64,000 bases of DNA, taken from positions 62,001-126,000 of the forward strand of contig NZ_JASPHQ010000003.1 of assembly GCF_030227225.1 (NCBI RefSeq), read 5' to 3'. Origin of the DNA: Corynebacterium rhinophilum. Lineage in GTDB: Bacteria; Actinomycetota; Actinomycetes; Mycobacteriales; Mycobacteriaceae. Both the position numbers and the translations under genes were made by a program. This document shows, piece by piece, positions 1 to 8,423 of the stretch. Within the stretch, counting starts at the first letter, position 1; every line of letters begins with the position of its first letter. The notes below the pieces were generated by a model. The model was given only the letters and a program-made list of their open reading frames with translations. It searched no databases and had not been told where the DNA came from.

Positions 1-507
1 CGGGCAAAGGCGCAGGAGCTAGACCAGCTGCGATTTCACATGATTGGCCAGATTCAAACCAAGAAGGCCAACCATGTCGCACGGTGGGCCACCAGCGTCC
101 ATTCAGTGGATTCGGTGAAACTGGCCAATGCGCTGGACCGTGGCGTGAGCCTGGCAAAAGAGCGCGGCCAGCGAGAGTCCAACCTCCCGATATTCATTCA
201 GGTTTCCGCCGATGGCGATACGTCGCGCGGGGGAGTAATCCGCGAGGAACTGGATGAGGTTATCGAGGCCGTCGAAAAGGCGGAGCACCTAGAATTCGCA
301 GGGCTCATGGTGGTTCCTCCCCTCGATGCCGATGCGAGGGAGGTGTTTACTACAGTGCGCGCAGACGTGGATCGCCTCTCCGAACGCCTTGGCCGGCAGC
401 TCAAACTATCGGCCGGGATGAGCGCGGATATGGATGCGGCGATTGATGCGGGCACCGATATTGTGCGTGTCGGAACCAGCATCATGGGAAAGCGCCCAGT
501 AGGTTAA
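1..507 (+). CDS. YggS/PROSC-family PLP homeostasis protein (5-prime partial)
   Basis: The frame is open from base 1, so the N-terminal part, including the expected PLP-binding lysine, lies outside the window. The visible 168 residues carry family landmarks: FHMIGQIQTKK (the family's HFIGxLQxNK motif), a VHSVDSVKLA segment, an IFIQVS strand, LMVVPP (family GLMxxPP) and the closing LSAGMSADMDAAIDAGTDIVRVGTSIMG, which resembles the SMGMSxDxxxAI...GSTxVRIGxxIFG signature. The family is an alanine-racemase-fold type III protein that binds pyridoxal phosphate and buffers its supply, with no proven catalytic reaction. It lies just upstream of sepF, as in other actinobacterial division clusters, where it usually follows ftsZ and a laccase-domain protein. 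The family call is safe; the precise role is not. Confidence 0.9.
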   Translation, partial: RAKAQELDQLRFHMIGQIQTKKANHVARWATSVHSVDSVKLANALDRGVSLAKERGQRESNLPIFIQVSADGDTSRGGVIREELDEVIEAVEKAEHLEFAGLMVVPPLDADAREVFTTVRADVDRLSERLGRQLKLSAGMSADMDAAIDAGTDIVRVGTSIMGKRPVG

Positions 508-527
508 AAATATCGCAAAAGCGCATT

Positions 528-572
528 TCACAGCGTAAATCACATGAGTCACATCATTCACATTTACGCGCT
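528..572 (+). promoter_or_regulatory. Triple TCACAT repeat with flanking inverted repeat upstream of sepF
   Basis: TCACAT occurs at 540-545, 549-554 and 558-563, an exact 9-base period. On the minus strand it reads ATGTGA three times. The array is bracketed by GCGTAAAT (533-540) and its exact reverse complement ATTTACGC (562-569). Such phased repeats before a gene suggest a protein-binding site. No clear -10 hexamer was identified between it and sepF. Confidence 0.35.
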
Positions 573-610
573 TGAACTTGAACAAATTTAGGTCAGAGGG
601 AGACCCAAAA

Positions 611-1084
611 ATGTCATTCATTGATAGGACGAAGAATTTCTTCGGGCTTGGTCCGATGGATTTCGAAGAAGACGACGCCTACTACAACGACGAGCCGCGT
701 TACGCGGGCAACGGAGCAGCTACTTCTGCGGCATACGCCCCGCGCCGCGCCCCGCAGGCTTATGAGCCAACCCCAGCGCCGGCGCCTGTCGAGGAAAAGT
801 TCGTCCCGACTATCGTGGCAATCTCCCTGACCTCGTTCAACGATGCCGCCAAGGTGGGTGAGCCCTTCCGCGATGGCGATGCAGTGGTCTTTGAGCTTAC
901 CGATGCCGAGCGCGGCACCGCCAAGCGCTTCATCGACTTCGCAGCGGGTCTCTGCTTTGGCCTAGAAGGCCGCATGCTCAACCTGTCGAAGGGGATGGAT
1001 ACCCAGCGCAAGGTATTCGCCGTCGTGCCGAAGTCCGCCGATATCGCCAAACCTGAATTGGAGCGCGCCGCCGGCCTGCGCTAG
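611..1084 (+). CDS. sepF: Cell division protein SepF
   Basis: 157 residues. SepF anchors FtsZ to the membrane and helps align the Z ring; in actinobacteria lacking FtsA it is the main FtsZ tether. The N-terminus MSFIDRTKNFFGLG is the expected amphipathic membrane-binding helix. An acidic, Pro/Ala-rich linker (roughly residues 18-68) follows, then the compact C-terminal SepF domain (about 70-150) containing the segments VVFELTDAERGTAKRFIDFA and GLCFGLEGRM. ATG 611 was chosen because that helix starts there and AGAGGGAG lies 8-15 bases upstream; a TTG at 572 would add 13 residues in front of the helix. It sits between the YggS-like gene and yggT in the conserved division cluster. Confidence 0.95.
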   Translation: MSFIDRTKNFFGLGPMDFEEDDAYYNDEPRYAGNGAATSAAYAPRRAPQAYEPTPAPAPVEEKFVPTIVAISLTSFNDAAKVGEPFRDGDAVVFELTDAERGTAKRFIDFAAGLCFGLEGRMLNLSKGMDTQRKVFAVVPKSADIAKPELERAAGLR

Positions 1085-1121
1085 GAGCGCGGCCCAAGCA
1101 CAACGACGCACATCCCATTAA

Positions 1122-1155
1122 CCCCCGTACGGAGCGCAATGCGCACGTGCGGGGG
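1122..1155 (+). terminator. Strong stem-loop between sepF and yggT
   Basis: CCCCCGTACG (1122-1131) pairs with CGTGCGGGGG (1146-1155), nine Watson-Crick pairs plus one G-U. Inside it GCGC-AAT-GCGC (1134-1144) forms a second stem. There is no T tract after it, so it may be a processing or attenuation element rather than a classical terminator. Confidence 0.45.
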
Positions 1156-1178
1156 ACTATTCGATAGGCTGAGTAATC

Positions 1179-1469
1179 GTGACTGAAATTGGAATTATTC
1201 TCATCTTTTTGGTGAGGGTTTATACATGGGTACTGATTGCCCGAATTATTATCGAGATGATCCAATCCTTCTCGCGGCAATTCAACCCCCCGCGCTGGTT
1301 CATGATCATCGCTGAACCCCTCTTCGCCATCACGGATCCACCGGTCAAAGCGCTGCGTCGGGTTATTCCTCCGCTGCAGATGGGCGGAATCGCGCTGGAT
1401 GTTTCCGTCCTAGTGCTGTTTTTCATCCTGTCGTTCCTGACGCTTTTCCTGCAGGTTATTTTCTTGTAG
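1179..1469 (+). CDS. YggT family membrane protein
   Basis: 96 residues with a GTG start. Two hydrophobic segments (about 5-26 and 72-95) flank a middle part containing RQFNPPRWFMIIAEPLFAITDPPVKALRRVIPP, the typical YggT pattern of aromatic, proline and LDPxxxxxRRxIPP-like residues. YggT proteins are small integral membrane proteins that recur next to sepF and divIVA in Gram-positive bacteria; the molecular role is not established. A TAGGCT hexamer (1161-1166 region) lies about 8 bases before the GTG with no clear ribosome binding site, so the message may be leaderless. It lies between sepF and divIVA. Confidence 0.9.
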   Translation: MTEIGIILIFLVRVYTWVLIARIIIEMIQSFSRQFNPPRWFMIIAEPLFAITDPPVKALRRVIPPLQMGGIALDVSVLVLFFILSFLTLFLQVIFL

Positions 1470-1545
1470 GACAGCCCCGCATCACCCCGTAACCTGTGGT
1501 AGACATTGAGAGTCAGCGTTACGTCCATTATTGTAGACTTTCGGT

Positions 1546-1551
1546 TACAAT
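1546..1551 (+). promoter_or_regulatory. Candidate -10 element (TACAAT) for divIVA
   Basis: TACAAT lies about 127 bases before the divIVA start in an AT-rich stretch. No good -35 is visible at 17 bases, which is common for corynebacterial promoters. It would give a leader of about 120 bases. Confidence 0.35.
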
Positions 1552-1677
1552 AAAATGCGATAACCCGTATCATGAACTACATATAACTTTGTGGGGAAGG
1601 TTTAAATAAACTGGAACCGCAGCTCCTAAGGCCCTGGAACCTCCGGGGTTGTATCAACTCGAAGGGGAAGACAAGTC

Positions 1678-2874
1678 ATGCCACTGTCACCAGCTGATGT
1701 ACACAACGTCGCGTTCAGCAAGCCGCCGATTGGCAAGCGTGGCTACAACGAGGATGAGGTAGATCAGTTCCTCGACCTCGTTGAGGATGCCCTTGCCCAA
1801 TTGCAGGATGAAAATGAAGACCTGCAGGCGCAGGTGAGCGATCTTAGCTCCGGGGCCAAGGCCGGCGGAGCAGGGGCTGGTGCCGCAGCCGCCGCAAACT
1901 CTGGTGCAGATGAAGCAGCTCTGCGCAAGGAGATTGAGGCTAAGCTGCGTGCTGAGTATGAAACCAAGTTGGCAGATTCCAAGTCCGAGGTTTCTCGCGC
2001 TAAGGAAGAAACCAAGAAGGCCCAGGAGCAGGTCAAGGCCGCCCAGGCTGAGGCCGCAAAGGCAAAGGAAAGCGGTGCCGATGCCCCAGCAGCTGGTGCC
2101 ACCGCTGCCGCTAATACCGCCGAGCTCAAGGCGGCTCGCGACGAAGCTGCGAAGGCTAAGAAGGAAGCCGAGGAGGCTCGTGCAGAGGCTAAGCAGGCTA
2201 AGAAGGAGCTGGAGTCTTCCCAGCGCGAGAACGAGAGCCTGAAGAAGTCCGCGTCTGCCGCTGGCTCCTCGAACTCGGCTGCCTCCAGCGCCGCAGCGGC
2301 CGCTGCTGGTGCTGGTGCAGCACAGGGCGTCGACGGCCTGGCTACCCCGGATACGCACATGCAAGCAGCCCGCGTGCTGGGCTTGGCCCAGGAGATGGCG
2401 GATCGCCTGACCTCTGAGGCTCGTGCCGAGTCTGAATCCATGCTGTCTGAGGCCCGCACGGCTGCAGAAAAGCAGCTTTCCGATGCCGACTCTCGTTCCA
2501 AGGCACAACTTGCCGAGGCACAGAAGAAGTACGATGCTCAGGTACAGGATGCAGAAACCCGCTCCAAGAAGCTGGTTTCTGAGGCAGAGTCCAAGGCTCA
2601 GCAGACCGAGTCCGATGCTTCCTCCCGTGCCGAGGCCCAGATTCGCCAGGCAGAGGAGAAGGCCGCATCGCTGCAGGCTGATGCCGAGAAGAAGCACACC
2701 GAAGTGATGAACACGGTCAAGCAGCAGCAGACCGCTTTGGAGGCACGCATTTCCGAGCTGCGCACCTTCGAGCGCGAGTACCGCACCCGCTTGAAGACTC
2801 TCCTCGAGTCCCAGCTGGAAGAGCTCGAGACCCGCGGAACCGCCGCACCAAACGGCGATGCCGGCAAGAACTAA
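1678..2874 (+). CDS. divIVA: DivIVA/Wag31 polar growth scaffold
   Basis: 398 residues. DivIVA (Wag31 in mycobacteria) marks the poles, recruits the elongation machinery and is essential for apical growth in this order. The N-terminus [20 protein letters not shown] with [18 protein letters not shown] is the lipid-binding DivIVA domain. A long Ala/Glu/Lys-rich coiled coil follows, interrupted by Ala/Gly-rich low-complexity stretches around residues 62-75, 130-145 and 198-222. A second conserved coiled-coil block starts at [22 protein letters not shown]. The protein is clearly longer than mycobacterial Wag31 (about 260 residues) because of these insertions. GAAGGGGAAG precedes the ATG at good spacing. 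Confidence 0.97.
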   Translation: MPLSPADVHNVAFSKPPIGKRGYNEDEVDQFLDLVEDALAQLQDENEDLQAQVSDLSSGAKAGGAGAGAAAAANSGADEAALRKEIEAKLRAEYETKLADSKSEVSRAKEETKKAQEQVKAAQAEAAKAKESGADAPAAGATAAANTAELKAARDEAAKAKKEAEEARAEAKQAKKELESSQRENESLKKSASAAGSSNSAASSAAAAAAGAGAAQGVDGLATPDTHMQAARVLGLAQEMADRLTSEARAESESMLSEARTAAEKQLSDADSRSKAQLAEAQKKYDAQVQDAETRSKKLVSEAESKAQQTESDASSRAEAQIRQAEEKAASLQADAEKKHTEVMNTVKQQQTALEARISELRTFEREYRTRLKTLLESQLEELETRGTAAPNGDAGKN

Positions 2875-2888
2875 GAAGCTGGTTGGCA

Positions 2889-2910
2889 GTAACTAAACCA
2901 AATTAGTTAC
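2889..2910 (+). repeat. Perfect 8-bp inverted repeat after divIVA
   Basis: GTAACTAA and TTAGTTAC surround a 6-base loop, 15 bases after the divIVA stop and directly before the main terminator hairpin. Confidence 0.5.
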
Positions 2911-2913
2911 CCG

Positions 2914-2954
2914 TAGCGCCCACACCTCTAGGGGAGTGGGCGCTATTGTGGTTT
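2914..2954 (+). terminator. Terminator of divIVA
   Basis: TAGCGCCCAC (2914-2923) and GTGGGCGCTA (2936-2945) form a perfect 10-bp stem, followed by a T/G-rich tail ending in TTTT. It separates divIVA from the next small gene. Confidence 0.75.
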
Positions 2955-3009
2955 TATCCCCGCTATGATTGTTCCCATCGCTTCTTTTTAACCCCTGAGA
3001 GGAACTGCC

Positions 3010-3216
3010 ATGCTCGTTGCCGCCCTCGTCCTCGCCCTCGTGGCCTTCGTGGCTTTGGTGACGTATGTCTTAAATACCGCCGATTGGGCGTTGTACCTCG
3101 TCTTCATCGCAGCGGGTTCTGGCATCGTTTTGTTTATCATCGACTGGGCGCGCAAGTACCGAACGGATAATAATGCCCTTGAAGAAGACTTGTCCCATGG
3201 ATGGAAGCAGAACTAA
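3010..3216 (+). CDS. Small two-span membrane protein of unknown function
   Basis: 68 residues. Two hydrophobic segments (about 2-22 and 27-46), starting MLVAALVLALVAFVALVTYV and then LYLVFIAAGSGIVLFIIDWA, are followed by a basic then acidic cytoplasmic-type tail ending HGWKQN. GAGAGGAA sits 6-13 bases before the ATG, and a TATGAT hexamer lies near 2964, so it has its own promoter after the divIVA terminator. No function is recognised. Its constant position beside divIVA and ileS hints at the cell envelope, but that is inference. Confidence 0.75.
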   Translation: MLVAALVLALVAFVALVTYVLNTADWALYLVFIAAGSGIVLFIIDWARKYRTDNNALEEDLSHGWKQN

Positions 3217-3529
3217 GGCTCTTCACCGCTCACATCTGTCTTGGTCCGCTCACTTTCGGTGCGGCTTGGTTGATTCGATCAAAGTGAGCGGCCAGAAAGA
3301 ATCTCCACGCAATTACGGCATGCCAAAGTAGGCGCACGCCGGCGCCTCAACTGGCTGGGACCCGAGCCTCAGTAGCAATCGTGTCACTCACAACTTCTGC
3401 GGTTTATTGGATGACGGTTTTCTCCGATCTGGCGTCGAATTCCCAAACGAATCCTCAAACGGATCCTCAGGCGGACTCCTAGGCGGATCCCCAGCCGGGA
3501 ATGCGCCACGAGCTTTCAGATGCTCCTGC
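3217..3529. other. Gene-free stretch with an inverted repeat and 12-bp tandem repeats
   Basis: No supported gene lies here. It holds an 11-bp inverted repeat, CCGCTCACTTT (3246-3256) and AAAGTGAGCGG (3281-3291), plus a third CCGCTCAC near 3230. It also holds four 12-base units described as a separate repeat feature. Short frames on both strands are low-complexity and have no ribosome binding site. Confidence 0.6.
3445..3492. repeat. Degenerate 12-bp tandem repeat array
   Basis: Four consecutive 12-base units: AAACGAATCCTC, AAACGGATCCTC, AGGCGGACTCCT, AGGCGGATCCCC. A weaker unit may lie on each side. It sits just beyond the stop of the minus-strand HNH gene. Confidence 0.65.
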
Positions 3530-4528
3530 CTAATCCGGAGGTTCCCACCGGATGGTCCCATTCCTGCGGACCAGGTGTCCGCGCAGTGGCGGGGCATTGG
3601 GATCATCGTCGTTGACCCCGTTGTGGTAGGCGCAGGCTGTGGATAAGTTACCTATGTTGGTCAATCCACCGTGCAACCACGGTTCCAAATGATGAATCTG
3701 GCATTCGTCTGCGGGTCTATTGCACCGCGGCCACGGGCAGATGGGATTTTCTGCAGCAGCCATAAGGCGTTGCTTCGCATTGGCAAAGCGCTCCGTGCGG
3801 TACAGATTGACCGCTCCCTCAAAGGGGCTAATGAGGGTAATGAGCCCGCGTTCCTTGAGGGCGCGTTCTAGGTACTCGGCGCCAGTAAGAGTTGCCCCGT
3901 TGGTCATCTGCAGCTGGATTTCTTCGCCATCGCCATTGATGATGCGCACGTAGTCATCCAGGTTGACCAGGACATTGGTCATCACCGTGGTCTTTACGGC
4001 GGATCCGTCGCCGAAAAAGGTCTGTTCCACCGCCTCGAGCGGCTCCTTGCCGCTCTCTTTTAGCGCGGCATGCAGGTCCGCAATGAGCGAGGAGCGCGCA
4101 TCGATGGCCAGGGTCCACGGCGCGTTCTTGCGGCGAATGATACGCACCCCAGGCTTAACCTTCTTCTTTTTCGCAGGTAGCTTGGATTTTGCCAGTTTTT
4201 CTAGGTCCGTCGTGCCGGCGTTGGTGGTGCAGAGCTGCTCGCGGAGAAGCCAGGCATCGAAAAGCGTGGGCATCTTCCGGGCATACTTTTCGATGATGGA
4301 CAACGCCACGATGGAATGGCCATTGCGCCGGGCACCGTCCATGGCTCGCCGGCGCCGGCCGGTGAATTTGGTGTTTCCGCAATAAGCCTCTTTGAGCAGG
4401 ATAAGCTCCCGCGCCGTGTGCTCCGGCGCACCATGCGCCCGCAGATCGTCCTCAGACAGGCCAGTGCACCCGGCGACGATATCCATCCCCGGGGCCATAG
4501 CTGCTAAGTAATTCTCGAGCGCGGTCAT
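3530..4528 (-). CDS. DUF222 / HNH endonuclease domain protein (copy 1)
   Basis: 332 residues, of the DUF222-HNH family (the mycobacterial 13E12-repeat type). The DUF222 part covers about 1-240. The C-terminal HNH nuclease motif lies at about 262-305: CPWPRC and DECQIHH (His279-His280), a central Asn in LTNIGNLSTAC, and the final AYHNG histidine; the cysteines would bind structural zinc. The family is presumed to nick or cut DNA, but its biological target is unknown. A TAGATT hexamer ends exactly 7 bases before the ATG and no ribosome binding site is visible, so the message is probably leaderless. A paralogue in the opposite orientation lies at 19336-20358. Confidence 0.85.
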   Translation of the reverse strand: MTALENYLAAMAPGMDIVAGCTGLSEDDLRAHGAPEHTARELILLKEAYCGNTKFTGRRRRAMDGARRNGHSIVALSIIEKYARKMPTLFDAWLLREQLCTTNAGTTDLEKLAKSKLPAKKKKVKPGVRIIRRKNAPWTLAIDARSSLIADLHAALKESGKEPLEAVEQTFFGDGSAVKTTVMTNVLVNLDDYVRIINGDGEEIQLQMTNGATLTGAEYLERALKERGLITLISPFEGAVNLYRTERFANAKQRLMAAAENPICPWPRCNRPADECQIHHLEPWLHGGLTNIGNLSTACAYHNGVNDDDPNAPPLRGHLVRRNGTIRWEPPD

Positions 4529-4592
4529 GCTTCATAATCTATGGCCGCGCGCAACCGCGTACAACAGGAAAATTTCTACCTGTGGATAACTT

Positions 4593-4622
4593 TTGTGCAC
4601 AGCGTTCGTGTGGCGCTATACT
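4593..4622 (+). promoter_or_regulatory. Promoter of the ileS T-box leader
   Basis: TTGTGC (4593-4598) and TATACT (4617-4622) are separated by 18 bases. Transcription would start near 4629, just before the first T-box stem. Confidence 0.6.
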
Positions 4623-4629
4623 GGCGGGC

Positions 4630-4812
4630 ACATGCGATGATCCGGCTATCACCGGGGAAGCAATTCAGAAGAACGGCCATAAGGCTCAGTAGAACTGAAC
4701 GGGTGGGACCGTTATCTCCTTCACCGAAACGAAGCGGAGCTTTTTAGCTCAAGCAGGGTGGTACCGCGAGCCATTGGCCCGTCCCTGCATCAAGTTACAG
4801 CGTGAAGGAAGA
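4630..4812 (+). promoter_or_regulatory. Ultrashort T-box riboswitch (isoleucine), translational type
   Basis: A T-box leader senses uncharged tRNA. CCGG-CTATCA-CCGG (4642-4655) is the short stem I with the ATC (Ile) specifier at 4648-4650 in the terminal loop, the actinobacterial ileS arrangement. The conserved T-box AGGGTGGTACCGCG is at 4755-4768 in the helix closed by GCAGGG and CCCTGC. TCCTTCAC (4717-4724) is the exact complement of GTGAAGGA (4802-4809), which contains the ileS ribosome binding site. The same TCCTTC can instead pair locally with GAAG at 4731-4734. No T-tract terminator is present, so control is likely at translation initiation. Confidence 0.93.
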
Positions 4813-4814
4813 TA

Positions 4815-7800
4815 ATGGTGAAAAAGATTTACCCCAAGGTCGATATGACCGGCGGCTCGAGCCGCTTCCCGGATATGGAAGAAGAAGTCCAGAAGTACTG
4901 GAAGCAGGACGATACGTTCCAGGCCTCTTTGGAAAAGACCAAGGACTGCCCCGAATACATCTTTTATGATGGCCCTCCCTTTGCCAATGGCCTGCCGCAC
5001 TACGGCCACCTGTTGACCGGTTACGTTAAGGACATCGTGCCGCGCTACCGCACGATGGCCGGAAATTACGTCCCCCGCGTCTTTGGCTGGGATACCCACG
5101 GCCTGCCAGCGGAGCTGGAGGCGGAAAAGCAGCTCGGGATCACCGATAAAGCCCAGATCGAGGACATGGGTCTAGATAAGTTCAACGAGTACTGCGCTAA
5201 GTCGGTGCTGGAATACACCGATGAGTGGGAAGATTACGTCAACCGCCAGGCTCGCTGGGTGGACTTTGACAATGGCTACAAGACCATGGATATCAACTTC
5301 ATGGAATCGGTCATGTGGGCGTTCAAGGAGCTGTATGACAAGGGCCTGATCTACAAGGGCTTCCGCGTGCTGCCTTACTCCTGGGCGGAGCATACTTCTT
5401 TGTCCAACCAGGAAACGCGCTTGGATGATTCCTACAAGATGCGCCAGGATCCCACCTTGACGGTGACCTTCCCAGTCTCAGGTGCTCGCGAGGGCACCGC
5501 GGCGGAAAAGACGCTGGCGGAAAACCCCGCGCTTGCCGATGCCTCCTTCCTCGCCTGGACCACCACCCCCTGGACCCTGCCGTCCAACGAGGCGCTGGCG
5601 GTCCACCCGGAGGTCACTTACGCACTATTTAAGGCCACCGACGGCGAATTCGCCGGCCGCACGTTCATCATGGCCGAAAACCTGCTGGGCACCCTGGAAA
5701 AGGAACTGGGTGAGGCCGAGGTACTGGGGACCTTTACCGGCGCACAGCTCGAGGGCTTTAAGTACGAGCCAATCTTCGGCTTCTTCCCAGACCTGCGCAA
5801 TGCCTACCAGGTGCTGTTGGCAGACTACGTCACCACCGAAGACGGTACGGGTGTTGTCCACCAGTCGCCCGCCTTTGGTGAAGACGATATGAATACCACC
5901 AACGAGTACGATATCGAGTTGGTGGTCCCAGTGGATGAGGACGGCAAGTTCACCTCCCAGGTTCCGCCGTACGAGGGCCAGCTGGTCTTCGATGCGAATA
6001 AGTCCATCATCAAGGACCTGAAAGCCGCTGGTCGAGTGGTGCGCCACGTGACCATTGAGCACTCCTACCCACACTCTTGGCGCTCGGGCGAGCCGCTTAT
6101 CTACATGGCGCTGCCCGCATGGTTTGTAAAGGTCACCGAATTCCGCGACCGCATGGTGGAGCTCAACCACAACGAGATCGAATGGTTGCCGGAGCACATC
6201 CGCGATGGCCAATTTGGCAAGTGGCTGGAAGGCGCCCGCGACTGGAATATCTCGCGTACCCGCTACTGGGGTGCGCCCATCCCGGTGTGGATGTCCGATA
6301 ATGACGAGTACCCGCGCATGGACGTCTACGGCTCTTTGGATGAGCTGGAGAGGGACTTCGGCAAGCGCCCGGAGTCGCTGCACCGCCCGCACATCGATGA
6401 GCTGACCCGCCCCAACCCGGACGATCCCACCGGTAAGTCCACCATGCGCCGCGTGCCGGACGTGCTGGACTGCTGGTTCGAGTCTGGCTCCATGCCGTTT
6501 GCGCAAAAGCACTACCCGTTTGAAAACAAGGAGTGGTTTGAAACCCACTCGCCGGCGGACTTCATCGTGGAGTACTCCGGGCAAACCCGCGGCTGGTTCT
6601 ACCTGCTGCACGTGCTGTCCACCGCGCTCTTTGATCGCCCGGCGTTCAAGAAGGTCGTGGCCCACGGCATCGTCTTGGGCAATGACGGGCTTAAGATGTC
6701 CAAGTCCAAGGGTAACTACCCGGACGTCAACGAGGTCTTTGACCGAGACGGTTCCGATGCCATGCGCTGGTTCCTGATGTCCTCGCCCATCCTGCGCGGC
6801 GGCAACCTCATCGTCACCGAGCAGGGCATCCGCGAGGGCGTGCGCCAGGCGCTGCTTCCCATCTGGAATGCGTATACCTTCCTGCAGCTCTACGCCGAGC
6901 AGGAAGCTAAGTTCGATACGAGCTCCACGCACGTGCTCGACCGCTATATCCTGGCTAAGACCCACGATCTTGTGGCCAACGTCGATGCTGCGCTGGCGGG
7001 GACCGATATCGCTACCGCCACCGAAGAGGTTCGCCTTTTCGCCGATGTGTTGACCAACTGGTACGTCCGCCGCTCCCGCGATCGCTTCTGGGGCGGCGAA
7101 GATGCCAACCCGGAGGCCTTCAATACCCTCTACACCGTGCTGGAGACCACCACGCGCGTGGTGGCCCCGCTGCTGCCGCACGTCGCCGAGGTCATCTACC
7201 GCGGCCTGACCGGTGAGCGCTCCGTCCACCTGGCGGACTTCCCCAAGGTCGAGGACTACCCCGCGGATGTGGACCTGGTTTCTGCCATGGACGCCACCCG
7301 CGCGGTGGCATCGGCTGCGTCCTCGGTGCGCAAGGCCAATAAGCTGCGCAACCGCCTGCCGTTGCCGAAGCTCACAGTTGCCTTCGCGGGCTCGCAGAGC
7401 CTGGCGGACTTCGCAGACATCATCCGCGACGAGGTCAACGTCAAAGAGGTTGAGCTTACTGATGATGTCGATTCCGTCGGCACCTTCCAGGTGGTCTGCA
7501 ACGCCAAGGTTGCCGGTCCGCACTTGGGCAAGGATGTCCAGCGCGCCATCAAGAACCTCAAGGCGGGCAACTACGAGCGCCGCGGCGATGAGGTCGTGGT
7601 TGACGGGGACATCGTCTTGAGCCCTGAGGAATATACCGAGCGTTTGCAGGCGGCGAACCCGGACTCCACGGCTCGCATCGAGGGCTTGGATGGCCTCGTC
7701 GTTCTGGACACTGAGGTCACCGAGGAGCTCGAGGCAGAAGGCTGGGCCGCCGATGTCATCCGCGGCCTGCAGGATGCCCGCAAGAACTCCGGCTTCGACG

Positions 7801-7979
7801 TATCTGACCGCATCTCCGTGGTCCTTTGCGTTGCCGAAGATAAGAAGGAGTGGGCGCAGCGTCATGCTGACACCATCGCAGGCGAAGTGCTGGCTACGGA
7901 GTTCTCCGTGGTCACCGAGCCGCTTGCCGATGCCCACGATATCCTCACCGGAGTCACCGCCACCGTAGCCAAGAACTAA
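4815..7979 (+). CDS. ileS: Isoleucyl-tRNA synthetase
   Basis: 1054 residues; charges tRNA-Ile with isoleucine using ATP. The class I HIGH-like motif is HYGH at 62-65 within [12 protein letters not shown], and KMSKS is at about 627-631. The editing (CP1) domain includes the [11 protein letters not shown] segment. The long C-terminal region without an obvious zinc finger resembles the eukaryote-like IleRS of mycobacteria. ATG 4815 follows GAAGGAAG, which the T-box can mask; GTG 4818 is an alternative. Expression should rise when isoleucine runs short, through the leader at 4630-4812. It is monocistronic, with a terminator at 8003-8046. Confidence 0.98.
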   Translation: MVKKIYPKVDMTGGSSRFPDMEEEVQKYWKQDDTFQASLEKTKDCPEYIFYDGPPFANGLPHYGHLLTGYVKDIVPRYRTMAGNYVPRVFGWDTHGLPAELEAEKQLGITDKAQIEDMGLDKFNEYCAKSVLEYTDEWEDYVNRQARWVDFDNGYKTMDINFMESVMWAFKELYDKGLIYKGFRVLPYSWAEHTSLSNQETRLDDSYKMRQDPTLTVTFPVSGAREGTAAEKTLAENPALADASFLAWTTTPWTLPSNEALAVHPEVTYALFKATDGEFAGRTFIMAENLLGTLEKELGEAEVLGTFTGAQLEGFKYEPIFGFFPDLRNAYQVLLADYVTTEDGTGVVHQSPAFGEDDMNTTNEYDIELVVPVDEDGKFTSQVPPYEGQLVFDANKSIIKDLKAAGRVVRHVTIEHSYPHSWRSGEPLIYMALPAWFVKVTEFRDRMVELNHNEIEWLPEHIRDGQFGKWLEGARDWNISRTRYWGAPIPVWMSDNDEYPRMDVYGSLDELERDFGKRPESLHRPHIDELTRPNPDDPTGKSTMRRVPDVLDCWFESGSMPFAQKHYPFENKEWFETHSPADFIVEYSGQTRGWFYLLHVLSTALFDRPAFKKVVAHGIVLGNDGLKMSKSKGNYPDVNEVFDRDGSDAMRWFLMSSPILRGGNLIVTEQGIREGVRQALLPIWNAYTFLQLYAEQEAKFDTSSTHVLDRYILAKTHDLVANVDAALAGTDIATATEEVRLFADVLTNWYVRRSRDRFWGGEDANPEAFNTLYTVLETTTRVVAPLLPHVAEVIYRGLTGERSVHLADFPKVEDYPADVDLVSAMDATRAVASAASSVRKANKLRNRLPLPKLTVAFAGSQSLADFADIIRDEVNVKEVELTDDVDSVGTFQVVCNAKVAGPHLGKDVQRAIKNLKAGNYERRGDEVVVDGDIVLSPEEYTERLQAANPDSTARIEGLDGLVVLDTEVTEELEAEGWAADVIRGLQDARKNSGFDVSDRISVVLCVAEDKKEWAQRHADTIAGEVLATEFSVVTEPLADAHDILTGVTATVAKN

Positions 7980-8002
7980 GAGCGCACAAAGCTTAAACGT
8001 TA

Positions 8003-8050
8003 AGCGGCCCTGCCTGATGCTATCTACAGCGTCCGGCCGGGCCGCTTTGC
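8003..8050 (+). terminator. Terminator of ileS
   Basis: AGCGGCCC (8003-8010) pairs with GGGCCGCT (8039-8046), followed by TTTGC. A large internal loop contains a further CCGGCCGG. Confidence 0.6.
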
Positions 8051-8210
8051 GCTTATCAATCAGTGCGTCCAATATGCGCAAGAATGAAAATAAAACAAGA
8101 GATGGGGCTGTGCACTTTGTTTTTAGGGGGCTGGAGAAGCTGAAGTAATCGTGGTCTTAGTTTAGCGAGGACGCCATTGCCAACCTTGACAGCATGCATG
8201 AAAGCCGTGT

Positions 8211-8423
8211 TCATTAAGTGATCTCGCACACTTTTTCGGTTTGCCACTTTTGAGTGAAAAATCAATATGGTTTACTAATCCTGCGTTTAAAAACGTAAAT
8301 AACACGATAGGGGTCGTGTTATCCCGCTTTCTGCGGTGTCCGCCTCCCATGCTTTGCATTCTTTGAAAGTAAATCGTGGTGTGTAGAGGACCCGTAGCTT
8401 GTTGTACCCCTTGGAGGGCTCGT
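8211..8423 (+). promoter_or_regulatory. Duplicated leader, copy A: promoter, hairpin and RBS
   Basis: Near-identical to 9635-9843. A promoter fits TTGAGT (8250-8255), 17 bases, TACTAA (8273-8278), which predicts an untranslated leader of about 140 bases. ATAACACGA (8299-8307) and TCGTGTTAT (8314-8322) form a 9-bp stem that is preserved in copy B through a G-U pair. AAGTG-N8-CACTT lies upstream of the -35. GGAGGG precedes the ATG at 8424. The region 8051-8210 before it shows nothing recognisable. Confidence 0.65.

Noticed and set aside
1687..2697. Leu/Gly-rich minus-strand frame opposite divIVA that looks membrane-like
   Set aside because: It is the complement of Ala/Glu/Lys coiled-coil codons, which produces Leu/Cys/Gly runs by composition alone.
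3445..3492. CRISPR-like array
   Set aside because: Units are only 12 bases, directly adjacent without spacers, and no cas genes are nearby.
5625..8081. Open frame of 818 codons on the minus strand
   Set aside because: It lies antisense to ileS, is Arg/Val/Gly/His-rich without domain motifs, and follows from the codon bias of the real gene.
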